A DNA stretch of 64,000 nucleotides from NCBI RefSeq assembly GCF_022811525.1, contig NZ_CP063982.1, positions 2,170,001 to 2,234,000 on the forward strand, written 5' to 3'. This document shows, one piece after another, positions 8,471 to 16,348 of the stretch. Source of the stretch: Orrella daihaiensis (GTDB lineage Bacteria > Pseudomonadota > Gammaproteobacteria > Burkholderiales > Burkholderiaceae_B). Position 1 is the first letter of the stretch; each line of letters opens with the position of its first letter. The position numbers and the translations under genes were made by a program. Below the pieces are notes generated by a model. The model had not been told where the DNA came from and did no database searches. It worked only from the letters and a program-made list of their open reading frames with translations.

Positions 8471-9799
8471 ATGCCTAATCATATTTTCGGTCGCACCGCC
8501 AAGTCTAGCATGCCTGTGGCTATCAGGGGTGAAGGGTGCTACATCATTGACGATCAGGGTAAGCGCTACTTTGACGGGTCAGGCGGCGCCGCGGTCTCAT
8601 GCCTTGGGCATTCCAACGAATCTGTGCGCCTCGCCGTGCGTGAACAAATCGATCATCTTGAATTTGCACATACTGGATTCTTTACCACCCCGGTGGCTGA
8701 AACCCTGGCTGACAAGCTAGTTGCACTCGCGCCTGAAGGTATTGACCGGGTCTACCTGGTCTCCGGTGGTTCAGAGGCTGTAGAAGCATCCATCAAGCTC
8801 GCCCGCCAATACTTCCTCGAAATTGGAGAGCCTCATCGTCATCACGTCATTGCACGCCGCCAGAGCTATCACGGCAACACCTTGGGTGCATTGGCAGCTG
8901 GTGGCAACGAATGGCGCCGTGCTCAGTTTGCACCTCTATTAGTGCCCACCACGCATATCTCACCTTGCTATGCCTATCGAGGCCAGCGTGACGATGAGAC
9001 ACCGGAGCAGTATGGCTTGCGAGTAGCTAACGAGCTTGAAACAGAAATCCAACGACTTGGCCCCGAGACGGTCATGGCGTTCATTGCTGAACCCGTGGTC
9101 GGCGCCACGTCGGGAGCCGTCACCGCGGCATCAGGATACTTCAAGCGTGTGCGCGAGATTTGCGATCAATATGGCGTGCTCTTGATTCTGGATGAGGTGA
9201 TGTGCGGCATGGGCCGCACCGGCTACCTTTTTGCCTGTGAACATGATGGCATCACAGCCGATATCATTACGATTGCCAAGGGACTAGGAGCAGGTTATCA
9301 GCCCATCGGCGCCATGCTGACTAGCCAAAAGATTTTCGATGCCATCGCCAAGGGCTCGGGTTTTTTTCAACATGGACATACCTATCTCGGGCATCCAGTA
9401 GCAGCAGCAGCGGCCAATGCGGTGCTCGATGTGTTGACATCAGACGGCATGATGGATCGCGTGAAGACGCAGGGAGAGAAACTGCAGGCTGCACTAGAGA
9501 CTTCACTGGGCGGTCATCCCCATATCGGTGATATCCGAGGCCGAGGTTTGTTCCGTGGTATCGAGCTGGTGCAGGACCGAAACACCAAGGCGGCATTTGA
9601 CCCAGCCAAAAAACTTCATGCCAAGATCAAGGCTAATGCGTTTGAACGAGGCTTGATTTGTTACCCCATGGGTGGCACGATTGACGGCGTTAATGGCGAT
9701 CACGTGTTGCTCGCGCCCCCCTTTATCATCGATGACTCACAAATCGATGAAGTTGTTTCCAAGCTCACGCAATCGATTGAAGCGGCATTACAGGGGTGA
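8471..9799 (+). CDS. Class III PLP-dependent aminotransferase
   Basis: A 442-residue fold-type I aminotransferase that moves an amino group (typically from a terminal amine) to a 2-oxo acid. Motifs seen: SGGSEAVEASIKLAR (98-112, phosphate and PLP contacts), the PLP-nitrogen aspartate in LILDEVMCGMGRTG (D241), and the Schiff-base lysine in TIAKGLGAGYQPIGA (K270). The first Met fits the family, and the gene follows the Usp by 3 bp, so the transporter, Usp and aminotransferase probably form one unit. It may act on the transported substrate (inference). The exact substrate class (omega-amino acid, diamine or taurine-like) cannot be told. It ends 48 bp before the left direct repeat of the accessory cassette. 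Confidence 0.93.
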   Translation: MPNHIFGRTAKSSMPVAIRGEGCYIIDDQGKRYFDGSGGAAVSCLGHSNESVRLAVREQIDHLEFAHTGFFTTPVAETLADKLVALAPEGIDRVYLVSGGSEAVEASIKLARQYFLEIGEPHRHHVIARRQSYHGNTLGALAAGGNEWRRAQFAPLLVPTTHISPCYAYRGQRDDETPEQYGLRVANELETEIQRLGPETVMAFIAEPVVGATSGAVTAASGYFKRVREICDQYGVLLILDEVMCGMGRTGYLFACEHDGITADIITIAKGLGAGYQPIGAMLTSQKIFDAIAKGSGFFQHGHTYLGHPVAAAAANAVLDVLTSDGMMDRVKTQGEKLQAALETSLGGHPHIGDIRGRGLFRGIELVQDRNTKAAFDPAKKLHAKIKANAFERGLICYPMGGTIDGVNGDHVLLAPPFIIDDSQIDEVVSKLTQSIEAALQG

Positions 9800-9847
9800 G
9801 ATCACCAGCAACATCGCCAAAGGACGTTGAGCACTTCAGAAGCAGCT

Positions 9848-9887
9848 GCCAGCAGCCCGCATGGGCTGCTGGCCTAATTCCAACACG
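9848..9887. repeat. Left 40-bp direct repeat (DR-L) with terminator-like palindrome
   Basis: This 40-bp sequence is identical to 11434-11473. It contains a perfect palindrome with 11-bp arms, GCCAGCAGCCC (9848-9858) and GGGCTGCTGGC (9863-9873), around a GCAT loop. CTAATTCCAACACG follows. There is no T-run. It sits just after the aminotransferase gene and would work as a strong hairpin on either strand. Confidence 0.95.
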
Positions 9888-9949
9888 TGATCGAATGCAC
9901 ACGCGTAGACAAGCTTGCACTTGGCTAGTGAATTAAAGTTCTGTGCTGC

Positions 9950-11149
9950 TCAAGTCTTTAGGATCACAGCGTTAACAGTGCCCAACCCAATTTCAAACCG
10001 CAATCGATCGCCAAGTGCTTTTCTGGCGATCGCTATCCCGGCACCGAATCGTTGGACATAGCCTAATGCTCTCAAGGCCTCGGCTAAGTTCGGGTTGCGA
10101 TAGTCCGTCACTCCCGGTTTGCCGAAATTTTCTGCAGTAACACTGCCGAATGGACCGCCGGGATTAAGGATTTCAATTCGGTCATCGAACCAGTAAATAC
10201 GAACGGGTGCATTGGTGCACTCGTAACTGCGATGCATGAATGCGTTACGTACTAGCTGTCTTAAAGCGTCTAACGGATATGTTTCCAGCCTTTGTTCAAG
10301 GTCTACGTCCTTGAAATTCACCGCTCGCATATTATGGGCAGCTAATTTTTCTTCCAGTCGTCGAATCTGGTCGGCAATCGTGCCATAGATTGACTCTTCA
10401 TCCAGGACCGGACAGCTCAGATCGTTACCACTAATCCGTAAAAACTGAGCGTAAGCACAAGGCAACCAATCAGCTGGGACTCTGCCTATCACAAGTAAGC
10501 CCAACACTGTAGGCGTAGGTACGTCCTCATCAATCACCATCTTGGTGGCAGCAAGCTTTTGCTCGTATGTCCGTCCATTAGCTGCCAATACATCCGGTGC
10601 AACTACAGCCGGCAAATACTCCTCTTCAAAGCGCAAACGGTTGAGCGAATCTAAGCGAGCTCCGGCAATGGGTTGTACATCGAACGGTCGATCACGATGC
10701 CTTCTGCGCTCATTTAATATTCTTTCATCCTGAGCAGTCGCAAGCCCACGACGCGGCCCCCAGCGGACATGGACACGGCCTTTGTACCGCACGGGTGGGG
10801 TATCGCACGGCCATACCGTGATCACGGCTATATCGGCAGACCCGAATCTGCGCTTCTCAACCAAAAGCGTAGGAGGCGGGACAATGTTACCGTCCGTTTT
10901 AAGGTCTGCAAGTTGACGCAAAAGCTCGTCAGACACCTCAAAGTCACTGACCGGCGTGCCATCATCTGTTACGCCAATAATCACAATACCCGGCGAAGCG
11001 TGTCCAGCCAAATCGTTGGCGAATGCACAAACTGCTTCACGGACAGTATCTGGTGACTTACCTCGGAAGGACTCTTTACGCTCAACCCGATCTGACTCGA
11101 GATCACTCGATAGCGCAGCAAGTTCAGCATCCGATACCGGCTTAATCAT
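9950..11149 (-). CDS. Schlafen/AlbA_2-type ATP-binding protein with GHKL ATPase domain
   Basis: A 399-residue cytoplasmic protein. The N-terminal AlbA_2 (Schlafen-like) domain spans about 18-140: ESDRVERKESF, then AVCAFANDL and GIVIIGVTDDG. The C-terminal HATPase_c_4-like domain (about 290-399) shows LRQLVRNAFMHRSY (N302 in the ATP-binding N box), FDDRIEILNPGG (321-332), RNPNLAEALRALGY and RFGAGI. Such proteins are widespread in accessory regions, are often called transcriptional regulators or divergent AAA-4 proteins, and their function is mostly unknown; some occur in defence islands. I chose the start at 11149 because its ATG overlaps the HTH gene's stop as ATGA. A longer frame reaches 11218, but it would overlap most of that gene's end. 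Both ends of the gene lie inside the direct repeats. Confidence 0.88.
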   Translation of the reverse strand: MIKPVSDAELAALSSDLESDRVERKESFRGKSPDTVREAVCAFANDLAGHASPGIVIIGVTDDGTPVSDFEVSDELLRQLADLKTDGNIVPPPTLLVEKRRFGSADIAVITVWPCDTPPVRYKGRVHVRWGPRRGLATAQDERILNERRRHRDRPFDVQPIAGARLDSLNRLRFEEEYLPAVVAPDVLAANGRTYEQKLAATKMVIDEDVPTPTVLGLLVIGRVPADWLPCAYAQFLRISGNDLSCPVLDEESIYGTIADQIRRLEEKLAAHNMRAVNFKDVDLEQRLETYPLDALRQLVRNAFMHRSYECTNAPVRIYWFDDRIEILNPGGPFGSVTAENFGKPGVTDYRNPNLAEALRALGYVQRFGAGIAIARKALGDRLRFEIGLGTVNAVILKT

Positions 11150-11349
11150 GGTTGAAACCCTGAGACGCTCGACTGTTGCTCGATCCACCGCTCGATATCC
11201 GCACGTGAAAACCGCCAAGTTCCACCCACCTTGAAAGCCGGTATTTTTTTAGCGGCCGCCAATCTATATATAGTCCTCTGCGTGACCTTAAGGTAATCCG
11301 CAACTTGTTTCACCGTAAAAATCTCGGGCGATTCGGCTTGTGAAGTCAT
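11146..11349 (-). CDS. Excisionase-like helix-turn-helix DNA-binding protein
   Basis: A 67-residue protein almost filled by one MerR/excisionase-type winged helix (HTH_17 class). FTVKQVADYLKVTQRTIYRL (residues 11-30) is the helix-turn-helix, and IPAFKVGGTWRFSRADIERW (38-57) is the wing and third helix. These proteins act as excisionases or as small DNA-binding partners. Its stop overlaps the start of the AlbA_2/GHKL gene by 4 bp (ATGA), so the two are translationally coupled and probably work together. I chose the ATG at 11349 over the one at 11427 because the domain begins just after it. The upstream DNA (about 11350-11430) is AT-rich and probably carries the promoter. No integrase is linked. 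Confidence 0.88.
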   Translation of the reverse strand: MTSQAESPEIFTVKQVADYLKVTQRTIYRLAAAKKIPAFKVGGTWRFSRADIERWIEQQSSVSGFQP

Positions 11350-11433
11350 TTCATTACCGGAAATACAAGATTTGACAAAATTGTACAAAATTTTCAAATG
11401 CAGGTCGTGCGTTAACCAAAAAGTCACACGTCA

Positions 11434-11473
11434 GCCAGCAGCCCGCATGGGCTGCTGGCCTAATTCCAACACG
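11434..11473. repeat. Right 40-bp direct repeat (DR-R) with terminator-like palindrome
   Basis: Identical over 40 bp to 9848-9887. Palindrome arms are at 11434-11444 and 11449-11459 with loop GCAT. It ends 4 bp before the stop codon of the uracil-DNA glycosylase gene. In the inferred empty site, this hairpin would serve as terminator for both converging genes. Confidence 0.95.
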
Positions 11474-11477
11474 CTGA

Positions 11478-12353
11478 TCAAGACAGCAGTTCGCGTAACC
11501 GTTTCAAATCTTCCCACGCCAAGCGCTTGTCCACAGGTCTGCGTAGCAGGTAGGCGGGGTGATAGGTCACCACCACAGGCACAGATTGACCACCGAGATC
11601 AATCGTGTGCGTTGCTTGACGCAGCTTTTGCAGTGGGGCTTCAGTCTTTAGCAACGACTGCGCAGCAAAACGACCCATCGCCAAAATCGCTTTGGGAGCC
11701 AAGACCTCCATTTGACGCGCCAAGTAAGGCGCACAAGCTGCAATTTCTTCATCTTTGGGATTACGGTTTGCAGGTGGTCGGCATTTGACTACATTGGTAA
11801 TGAAAACGCTGGTTTCACGCCCATGGCCAATCGCCTTCAACATATTCTCAAGCAGCTGGCCGGAGCGCCCAACAAAAGGCTTGCCTTGCTGATCTTCTTG
11901 CTCGCCGGGGGCTTCGCCCACGATCAAAATAGCGGGCTTCTCGACACCCTCCCCCGGCACAGCGTGCCGTCGGGTTTCGCATAACCCACAGTGCTGGCAA
12001 GCAGTGACAGCTTGGGCGATTTGCATCAAACTCAAAGTGGCAAGGTCTGGTCCCGGCACTTGTTCAACGAGGTCAGGTGATGATGCCGCTACGGGTTTCG
12101 GAAGCGCAGCTACAGATTGGGCGACAGTTTGCTCAACAGGTTGCGAACCCGCAGGCGTTGATGCCGGCGCAGATGTTGTGTCAGATGCGACGCTGGTGTT
12201 GGGACTGTCTACAACAGACTTATCGACAGCAATCCAGGGCACATCAACCCCCATGGCTTTTAGCCAACCATGCTGCAGGCGCGACACCATGATTCGTTTG
12301 ATCGATCGCTTATCGCCATGCTTGCCCGGGGAGTTCAAAGTTGGTTCTGCCAT
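11478..12353 (-). CDS. Uracil-DNA glycosylase, family 4 (Fe-S type)
   Basis: A 291-residue base-excision-repair enzyme that removes uracil from DNA. The first ~110 residues are a Ser/Ala/Pro-rich, poorly conserved extension that begins with a short conserved-looking piece (SRLQHGWLKAMGVDVPW). The catalytic domain follows. It shows GEAPGEQEDQQGKPFVGRSG (147-166, uracil-binding motif 1) and THTID...YHPAYLLR (motif 2, about 248-271). The four Fe-S cysteines expected in family 4 are C119, C122, C191 and C207. It starts 6 bp after the tsaB-rimI stop on the same strand, so the two are co-transcribed. Its stop lies 4 bp from DR-R of the accessory cassette. Confidence 0.93.
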   Translation of the reverse strand: MAEPTLNSPGKHGDKRSIKRIMVSRLQHGWLKAMGVDVPWIAVDKSVVDSPNTSVASDTTSAPASTPAGSQPVEQTVAQSVAALPKPVAASSPDLVEQVPGPDLATLSLMQIAQAVTACQHCGLCETRRHAVPGEGVEKPAILIVGEAPGEQEDQQGKPFVGRSGQLLENMLKAIGHGRETSVFITNVVKCRPPANRNPKDEEIAACAPYLARQMEVLAPKAILAMGRFAAQSLLKTEAPLQKLRQATHTIDLGGQSVPVVVTYHPAYLLRRPVDKRLAWEDLKRLRELLS

Positions 12354-12359
12354 GCCCTG

Positions 12360-13598
12360 TTATACCGCTAATTCCCGAATCTCGCGTGATAGAACCAACG
12401 CATCTTCGCGCTCGCCTTTACCAGCCGGGTAATAGCCGCGGCGTTTACCAATTTCACGAAATCCCTGTTTTGCGTAGAAAGCCAAAGCTCGCGCATTGGA
12501 TGGTCTCACTTCCAAAAGCACACGAGACACACCATGATCTCGGGCCAATTGATCAACCTGTGCAAGTAGTTGGGTTGCCAAACCTTGACGGCGATAATCC
12601 GGGGCCACCGCAATCACCAACAGATGCACATCATCTGGTGTGGGCATAGCCACACAAAACCCTGCCAGTACATCTTGCACGCGCAACACCCAGGCCCGGT
12701 AGCCCGCAGCCAACGCATCCTCAAAATTCCTTCTGCTCCAAGGAAACGCCTGCGACTGTCGTTCAAGCTCCACAACTTCATTCAGATCGACAGGCATCAT
12801 GGGCATAAGCAGCACTTGATTCGTCCTGCTGCCGCTTGATTCCACTTTGGGGTTTCCGCCCAAGCCATGCTGTCGCTCTTCAGTGGTGAACGCCACTTTG
12901 TCGCGCAAGTAAAGTGGTAAAGCTTGTTCTGGCAGGAGCGTCTGACCAGCCTGCCATCGTTGTCGACCGACGATGGCCACTTCTCTGGCATGCGGGCGCG
13001 CCTCACTATCAACGCTTTTAACTGGCAGGCTAGTGGTCCAATCCTGGCCTGCTTGCGCATTCACCACTTGCCAGCCCTCACCGACCAACCACGCTAGTTG
13101 ATCGGTCCCCACGGCTCTAGCCCAAAACTTGAGCCTTGGCTCCACAAATTGCGGCACATCACTTGCCGACAGCAACACAGGCGCTTGTAACTCAATGCCA
13201 CCTGCGCCGTATGCCGCAAAGTACACCTCCTGCATACGAGCATCAAGTGCGACTAACGTCACACCCGCACCACCATCAAATGCAGCGGCAACAGCCTGCA
13301 GTGAATTTACCGCCACCAATGGCAGGTCTAATGCCATAGAGATACCTTGCGCCACGCTGCAACCTAATCGGATACCGGTGAAAGCCCCCGGTCCTTGACC
13401 AAACGCCACAAGCCCTATCTCAGATCGGGTGATGCCTGCCTGACGAATCACGCTATCAATCAAAGGCAGGACTGTTTCCGCGTGCCCAGATTGTTGGGTC
13501 ATGGCGCCGTCAAAGAGCTGTAACTCACCGGCATCGTCACGCAACACTGCCACACTGCCCGTGCGGGTGGTTGTTTCTATCGCAAGAATTGATTTCAT
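12360..13598 (-). CDS. tsaB-rimI: TsaB-RimI fusion: tRNA t6A factor plus ribosomal-protein-S18 N-acetyltransferase
   Basis: One 412-residue reading frame holds two normally separate proteins. Residues 1-~240 are TsaB, the Kae1/TsaD partner needed for tRNA t6A37 synthesis: LAIETTTRTGSVAV, then FGQGPGAFTGIRLG at 66-79, ending in the typical YLRDKVAFTTEER. Residues ~269-412 are a GNAT acetyltransferase of RimI type: MMPVDLNEVVELE, the acetyl-CoA loop RRQGLA (336-341), EVRPSNARALAFYAKQGF and GKRRGYYP. The linker (241-268) is short and polar. The ATG at 13598 is used because TsaB starts exactly there; an upstream in-frame start at 13655 adds no conserved residues. Fused annotations of these two genes exist in some Alcaligenaceae. 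The Fe-S uracil-DNA glycosylase follows in the same operon. Confidence 0.95.
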   Translation of the reverse strand: MKSILAIETTTRTGSVAVLRDDAGELQLFDGAMTQQSGHAETVLPLIDSVIRQAGITRSEIGLVAFGQGPGAFTGIRLGCSVAQGISMALDLPLVAVNSLQAVAAAFDGGAGVTLVALDARMQEVYFAAYGAGGIELQAPVLLSASDVPQFVEPRLKFWARAVGTDQLAWLVGEGWQVVNAQAGQDWTTSLPVKSVDSEARPHAREVAIVGRQRWQAGQTLLPEQALPLYLRDKVAFTTEERQHGLGGNPKVESSGSRTNQVLLMPMMPVDLNEVVELERQSQAFPWSRRNFEDALAAGYRAWVLRVQDVLAGFCVAMPTPDDVHLLVIAVAPDYRRQGLATQLLAQVDQLARDHGVSRVLLEVRPSNARALAFYAKQGFREIGKRRGYYPAGKGEREDALVLSREIRELAV

Positions 13599-13876
13599 GC
13601 ACGGGATTGTAGCGAGCCCCTGATATCGACGCGCTATCAGTGTCACAGAAAACAAGAACCAGTCTCGTTTCTGGAACAGACCACCCTACGTTATTGGCTT
13701 GTCCTGGCTTGTGAATACCAACTTCAAGACACAGTTAAGCTTAACATTTTGTAAAACAAACTTTTGTAGAGCTATCGCTTGACAGGCGGATTGCCAAATC
13801 TCATGATCAAGCTCAATAGCATCATAAAAAAGATTTCTTTGTTTAAAAGTTTGTACAGTAAAAAGAGATTGATACC

Positions 13877-14692
13877 GTGAAACAACGCTCTGATACCAAT
13901 TCCGTACAAAAGGTTTGTTTGCTGCTAAGCGCAATGTCTAGCCCCGCCCCATGCAGACTCAAAGACTTGGCTGCACAGACGGGTCTAGACAAAGCCAGCA
14001 TCCTGCGAGTGCTCGAAACCCTGATCGAAGAAGGCTATGTCATACGCGACAATGCCCAGAAAACCTACCAGTTGGGCGACCAGGCTATCTTGCTCGGACT
14101 GGCCATGCAGCAGCGCATGCCGGTCGTCCATCAAGCGAGACCCTACATGCTACGCGTGGCCGCCAACAGTGGCGACACAGCACTTCTATTGCAACGCATG
14201 GGCGGGGAAGCCGTTTGTATGGATCGTGAGTTTGGCGGCTATCCGATACGCGCCAACTATCTGGAGGTTGGCACCCGGCGTCCGCTCGGACTAAGTTCTG
14301 GCGGATTGGCATTACTTGCCTGGCTACCGGATGAAGAAATCAATGCACTATTAGAAATCACAGCACCAGCCATTAAACGGAATTACCCCCACATCACGCG
14401 CAGCTTCATGGAAGACCAAGTGGCCAAGTCCCGCTCGCAGGGATATGCTTGCGTGCTTAATCTCTTGGTTGAACAAATGGGAGGTATCGCAGTACCACTG
14501 TTTGGTGCAGATGGCAGGCCATTCGCATCCCTGGTGATCTCTGCATTAGCGCGCCGAATTCAGGAGCGTCGGCAAACACTGGCTGAACTGCTTCACGAAA
14601 CCGCCGTGTTGTTCGCAAAAGAATACACGGGCGTTGATCATCATGCGGCTCTCGCCCGTTATAACGGGGCAGCCACGGCCCTATCGGCCTAG
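13877..14692 (+). CDS. IclR-family transcriptional regulator
   Basis: A 271-residue regulator. The N-terminal winged helix covers about 8-70: NSVQKVCLLLSAM, then RLKDLAAQTGLDKASILRVL. The C-terminal effector-binding domain runs from about 85 to 255, with PLGLSSGGLALLAWL and a late GGIAVPLFGADGRPFASLVIS stretch. IclR proteins control catabolic and transport genes in response to small organic ligands. The start is a GTG at 13877, directly before MKQRSDTNSVQKV. Upstream (13599-13876) is AT-rich, with ACAAACTTT at 13756-13764 and its inverse AAAGTTTGT at 13846-13854, possibly an autoregulatory site. The gene converges on the phn-type operon (18 bp gap) and may not regulate it. The target cannot be assigned from position alone. 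Confidence 0.92.
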   Translation: MKQRSDTNSVQKVCLLLSAMSSPAPCRLKDLAAQTGLDKASILRVLETLIEEGYVIRDNAQKTYQLGDQAILLGLAMQQRMPVVHQARPYMLRVAANSGDTALLLQRMGGEAVCMDREFGGYPIRANYLEVGTRRPLGLSSGGLALLAWLPDEEINALLEITAPAIKRNYPHITRSFMEDQVAKSRSQGYACVLNLLVEQMGGIAVPLFGADGRPFASLVISALARRIQERRQTLAELLHETAVLFAKEYTGVDHHAALARYNGAATALSA

Positions 14693-14710
14693 TCTTGCCT
14701 ATCGGCTATA

Positions 14711-15523
14711 TCAAATCAATGCCCCGCGCACCTTGGCTGATACCCACTCGCTCACCACCACGGTGGCCAGAATCACCACCAGAATCAGTGTCACCTGCGG
14801 CCACGCCAATACATTCAACGAGGCTTGCAATTGAAGTCCGATTCCGCCCGCACCGACTAAGCCCAGGATCGTGCTTTCGCGTATGTTGATATCCCACCTA
14901 AATACCGATATCCCCAAAAACGCAGGCATGACTTGGGACACGATACCGTAATGCATCACTTGTGCAGACGATGCACCAGTGGCTGTAACCGCTTCCACCT
15001 GATTGTGGTCGATCTCTTCAATCGCTTCATAAAGCAGCTTGCCGATAAAGCCGACTGAGCGCAAGGCGATGGCAATGATGCCGGCAAAAATTCCTGGTCC
15101 AATAATCGCTACCAACAACAATGCCCAGATCAAAGAGTTGATCGAGCGCGAGGCCACAATAATCGCCAACGCGATTGGACGCACGAAAAGAACTGAAGGC
15201 GTAGTGTTGCGAGCCGCCAGAAACGCGACCGGCACAGCCATCACAATACCGCCGAGCGTACCCAAGGTTGCGATATTTAAGGTGTCCCACAACGGCAACC
15301 ACAGCTCGTTGATATAGCCCCACCGTGGTGGGAACATACGGCCAGCAATATCAGCAGCTTGGGTCGGTGCATCCCACACAAATACCCACATGGTGTTCGC
15401 ATTCATCAACTGCCAAGACCACACAAACAAGGCCACAAGTGTTAACCATGCAAACCAAATCACCAATTTGGCTTTTGTGGTGCGGTAGGTCCAGATCTGT
15501 GGCAGTGTCACGGTTTGATTCAT
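14711..15523 (-). CDS. phnE: Phosphonate/phosphate-ester ABC transporter permease, second PhnE-type subunit
   Basis: A 270-residue inner-membrane permease with about six helices. The ABC interaction loop is EEIDHNQVEAVTATGASSAQ (about 178-197), with the EA...G pattern of the EAA motif. The C-terminal WDINIRESTILGLVGAGGIG is characteristic of PhnE. It is the last gene of the minus-strand operon and starts 7 bp after the stop of the other PhnE-type gene. Two different PhnE-like permeases in one operon, giving a hetero-dimeric pore, are known for several phosphonate- or phosphite-type uptake systems. The number ending (E1 or E2) is arbitrary here. Confidence 0.9.
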   Translation of the reverse strand: MNQTVTLPQIWTYRTTKAKLVIWFAWLTLVALFVWSWQLMNANTMWVFVWDAPTQAADIAGRMFPPRWGYINELWLPLWDTLNIATLGTLGGIVMAVPVAFLAARNTTPSVLFVRPIALAIIVASRSINSLIWALLLVAIIGPGIFAGIIAIALRSVGFIGKLLYEAIEEIDHNQVEAVTATGASSAQVMHYGIVSQVMPAFLGISVFRWDINIRESTILGLVGAGGIGLQLQASLNVLAWPQVTLILVVILATVVVSEWVSAKVRGALI

Positions 15524-15530
15524 ACCCCCC

Positions 15531-16343
15531 TCACTGCAACCGGCGCCGGATCAGGCCAGAGGTATATTCGACCATCAGCACAATACCAATAATAATCAGC
15601 AATATTGCGCCCGCACTGTCGTACTCGTAACGATCGATAGCCGTATTCAGTGTCGCACCGATGCCCCCAGCGCCCACAATACCGATCACAGAGCTTTCCC
15701 TGAAATTAATATCCAGACGATATAACGACAAACCAACCAAACGCGGCATAACCTGTGGCGCCACGCCATAAGTCAAGACTTGCAACCAAGATGCGCCCGT
15801 GGCGCGAATCGCCTCGACTTGGGATTTATCGATATCTTCGATATCTTCAGCCAAAAGTTTGGACAAAAACCCTATCGTGGCGAATGACAATGTCAAAAAA
15901 CCAGCAAACGGCCCAAAACCGAACATCGCCACAAAAAAGATTGCGATGATGATCTCTTGCAAAGACCTTGAAATAGCGATGATGGAACGACAAATCAGGT
16001 ACATCCACTTCGGCGCCATGTTGGTCGCTGCACCAATACCAATTGGCACGCTAATGACAATACCAACCACTGTAGCAGTCAGCGTCATGGTCAGGCTTTC
16101 CACCAAGCCAATCGAGATATCGCGCCAACGCGTCGTGAAATCCGGCACTAGAAACCCAGCAACAAATCGCTGACCTCTTTCCAATCCTTCCCAGACACGG
16201 GTCCAATTCACTTCAATTGAACCAATTGCCAGAAATAGATAGAGTGCAATGCCACTAAAAATTAACCGGCGCCATAGAGGGTGAGTAAAAATCTGGGGCG
16301 GGCGTTTCCAGCTAGAGGGATATGGCTGACCAATAGAACTCAT
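15531..16343 (-). CDS. phnE: Phosphonate/phosphate-ester ABC transporter permease, first PhnE-type subunit
   Basis: A 270-residue permease paralogous to the next gene downstream. It has a charged cytoplasmic N-terminus (about 25 residues) and about six helices. The EAA-type loop is EDIDKSQVEAIRATGASWLQ, and the C-terminal signature is LDINFRESSVIGIVGAGGIG. It pairs with the second PhnE-like protein to form the pore. The gene starts 5 bp after the phnC stop (16349), consistent with one transcript. The two permeases are clearly related but far from identical, so this is an old duplication rather than a recent one. Confidence 0.9.
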   Translation of the reverse strand: MSSIGQPYPSSWKRPPQIFTHPLWRRLIFSGIALYLFLAIGSIEVNWTRVWEGLERGQRFVAGFLVPDFTTRWRDISIGLVESLTMTLTATVVGIVISVPIGIGAATNMAPKWMYLICRSIIAISRSLQEIIIAIFFVAMFGFGPFAGFLTLSFATIGFLSKLLAEDIEDIDKSQVEAIRATGASWLQVLTYGVAPQVMPRLVGLSLYRLDINFRESSVIGIVGAGGIGATLNTAIDRYEYDSAGAILLIIIGIVLMVEYTSGLIRRRLQ

Positions 16344-16348
16344 GACGA

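Larger units (their letters stand above)
9848..11473. mobile_element. Putative integrated two-gene cassette bounded by 40-bp direct repeats
   Basis: Two perfect 40-bp direct repeats (9848-9887, 11434-11473) enclose 1546 bp holding only an excisionase-like HTH gene and an AlbA_2/GHKL ATPase gene, both on the minus strand. Outside the repeats lie ordinary genes (aminotransferase, uracil-DNA glycosylase) that would otherwise be neighbours converging on one hairpin. Removing one repeat plus the insert would restore a compact convergent pair. This is the layout of a site-specifically integrated element with att-like ends, or of an insert captured by recombination between repeats. No integrase or transposase is present, so any mobility would need help in trans. 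The repeats are seen directly; mobility is inference. Confidence 0.6.

Noticed and set aside
11150..11218. N-terminal extension of the AlbA_2/GHKL protein
   Set aside because: It would overlap the coupled HTH gene by 73 bp and adds no conserved residues; the ATGA overlap gives a better start.
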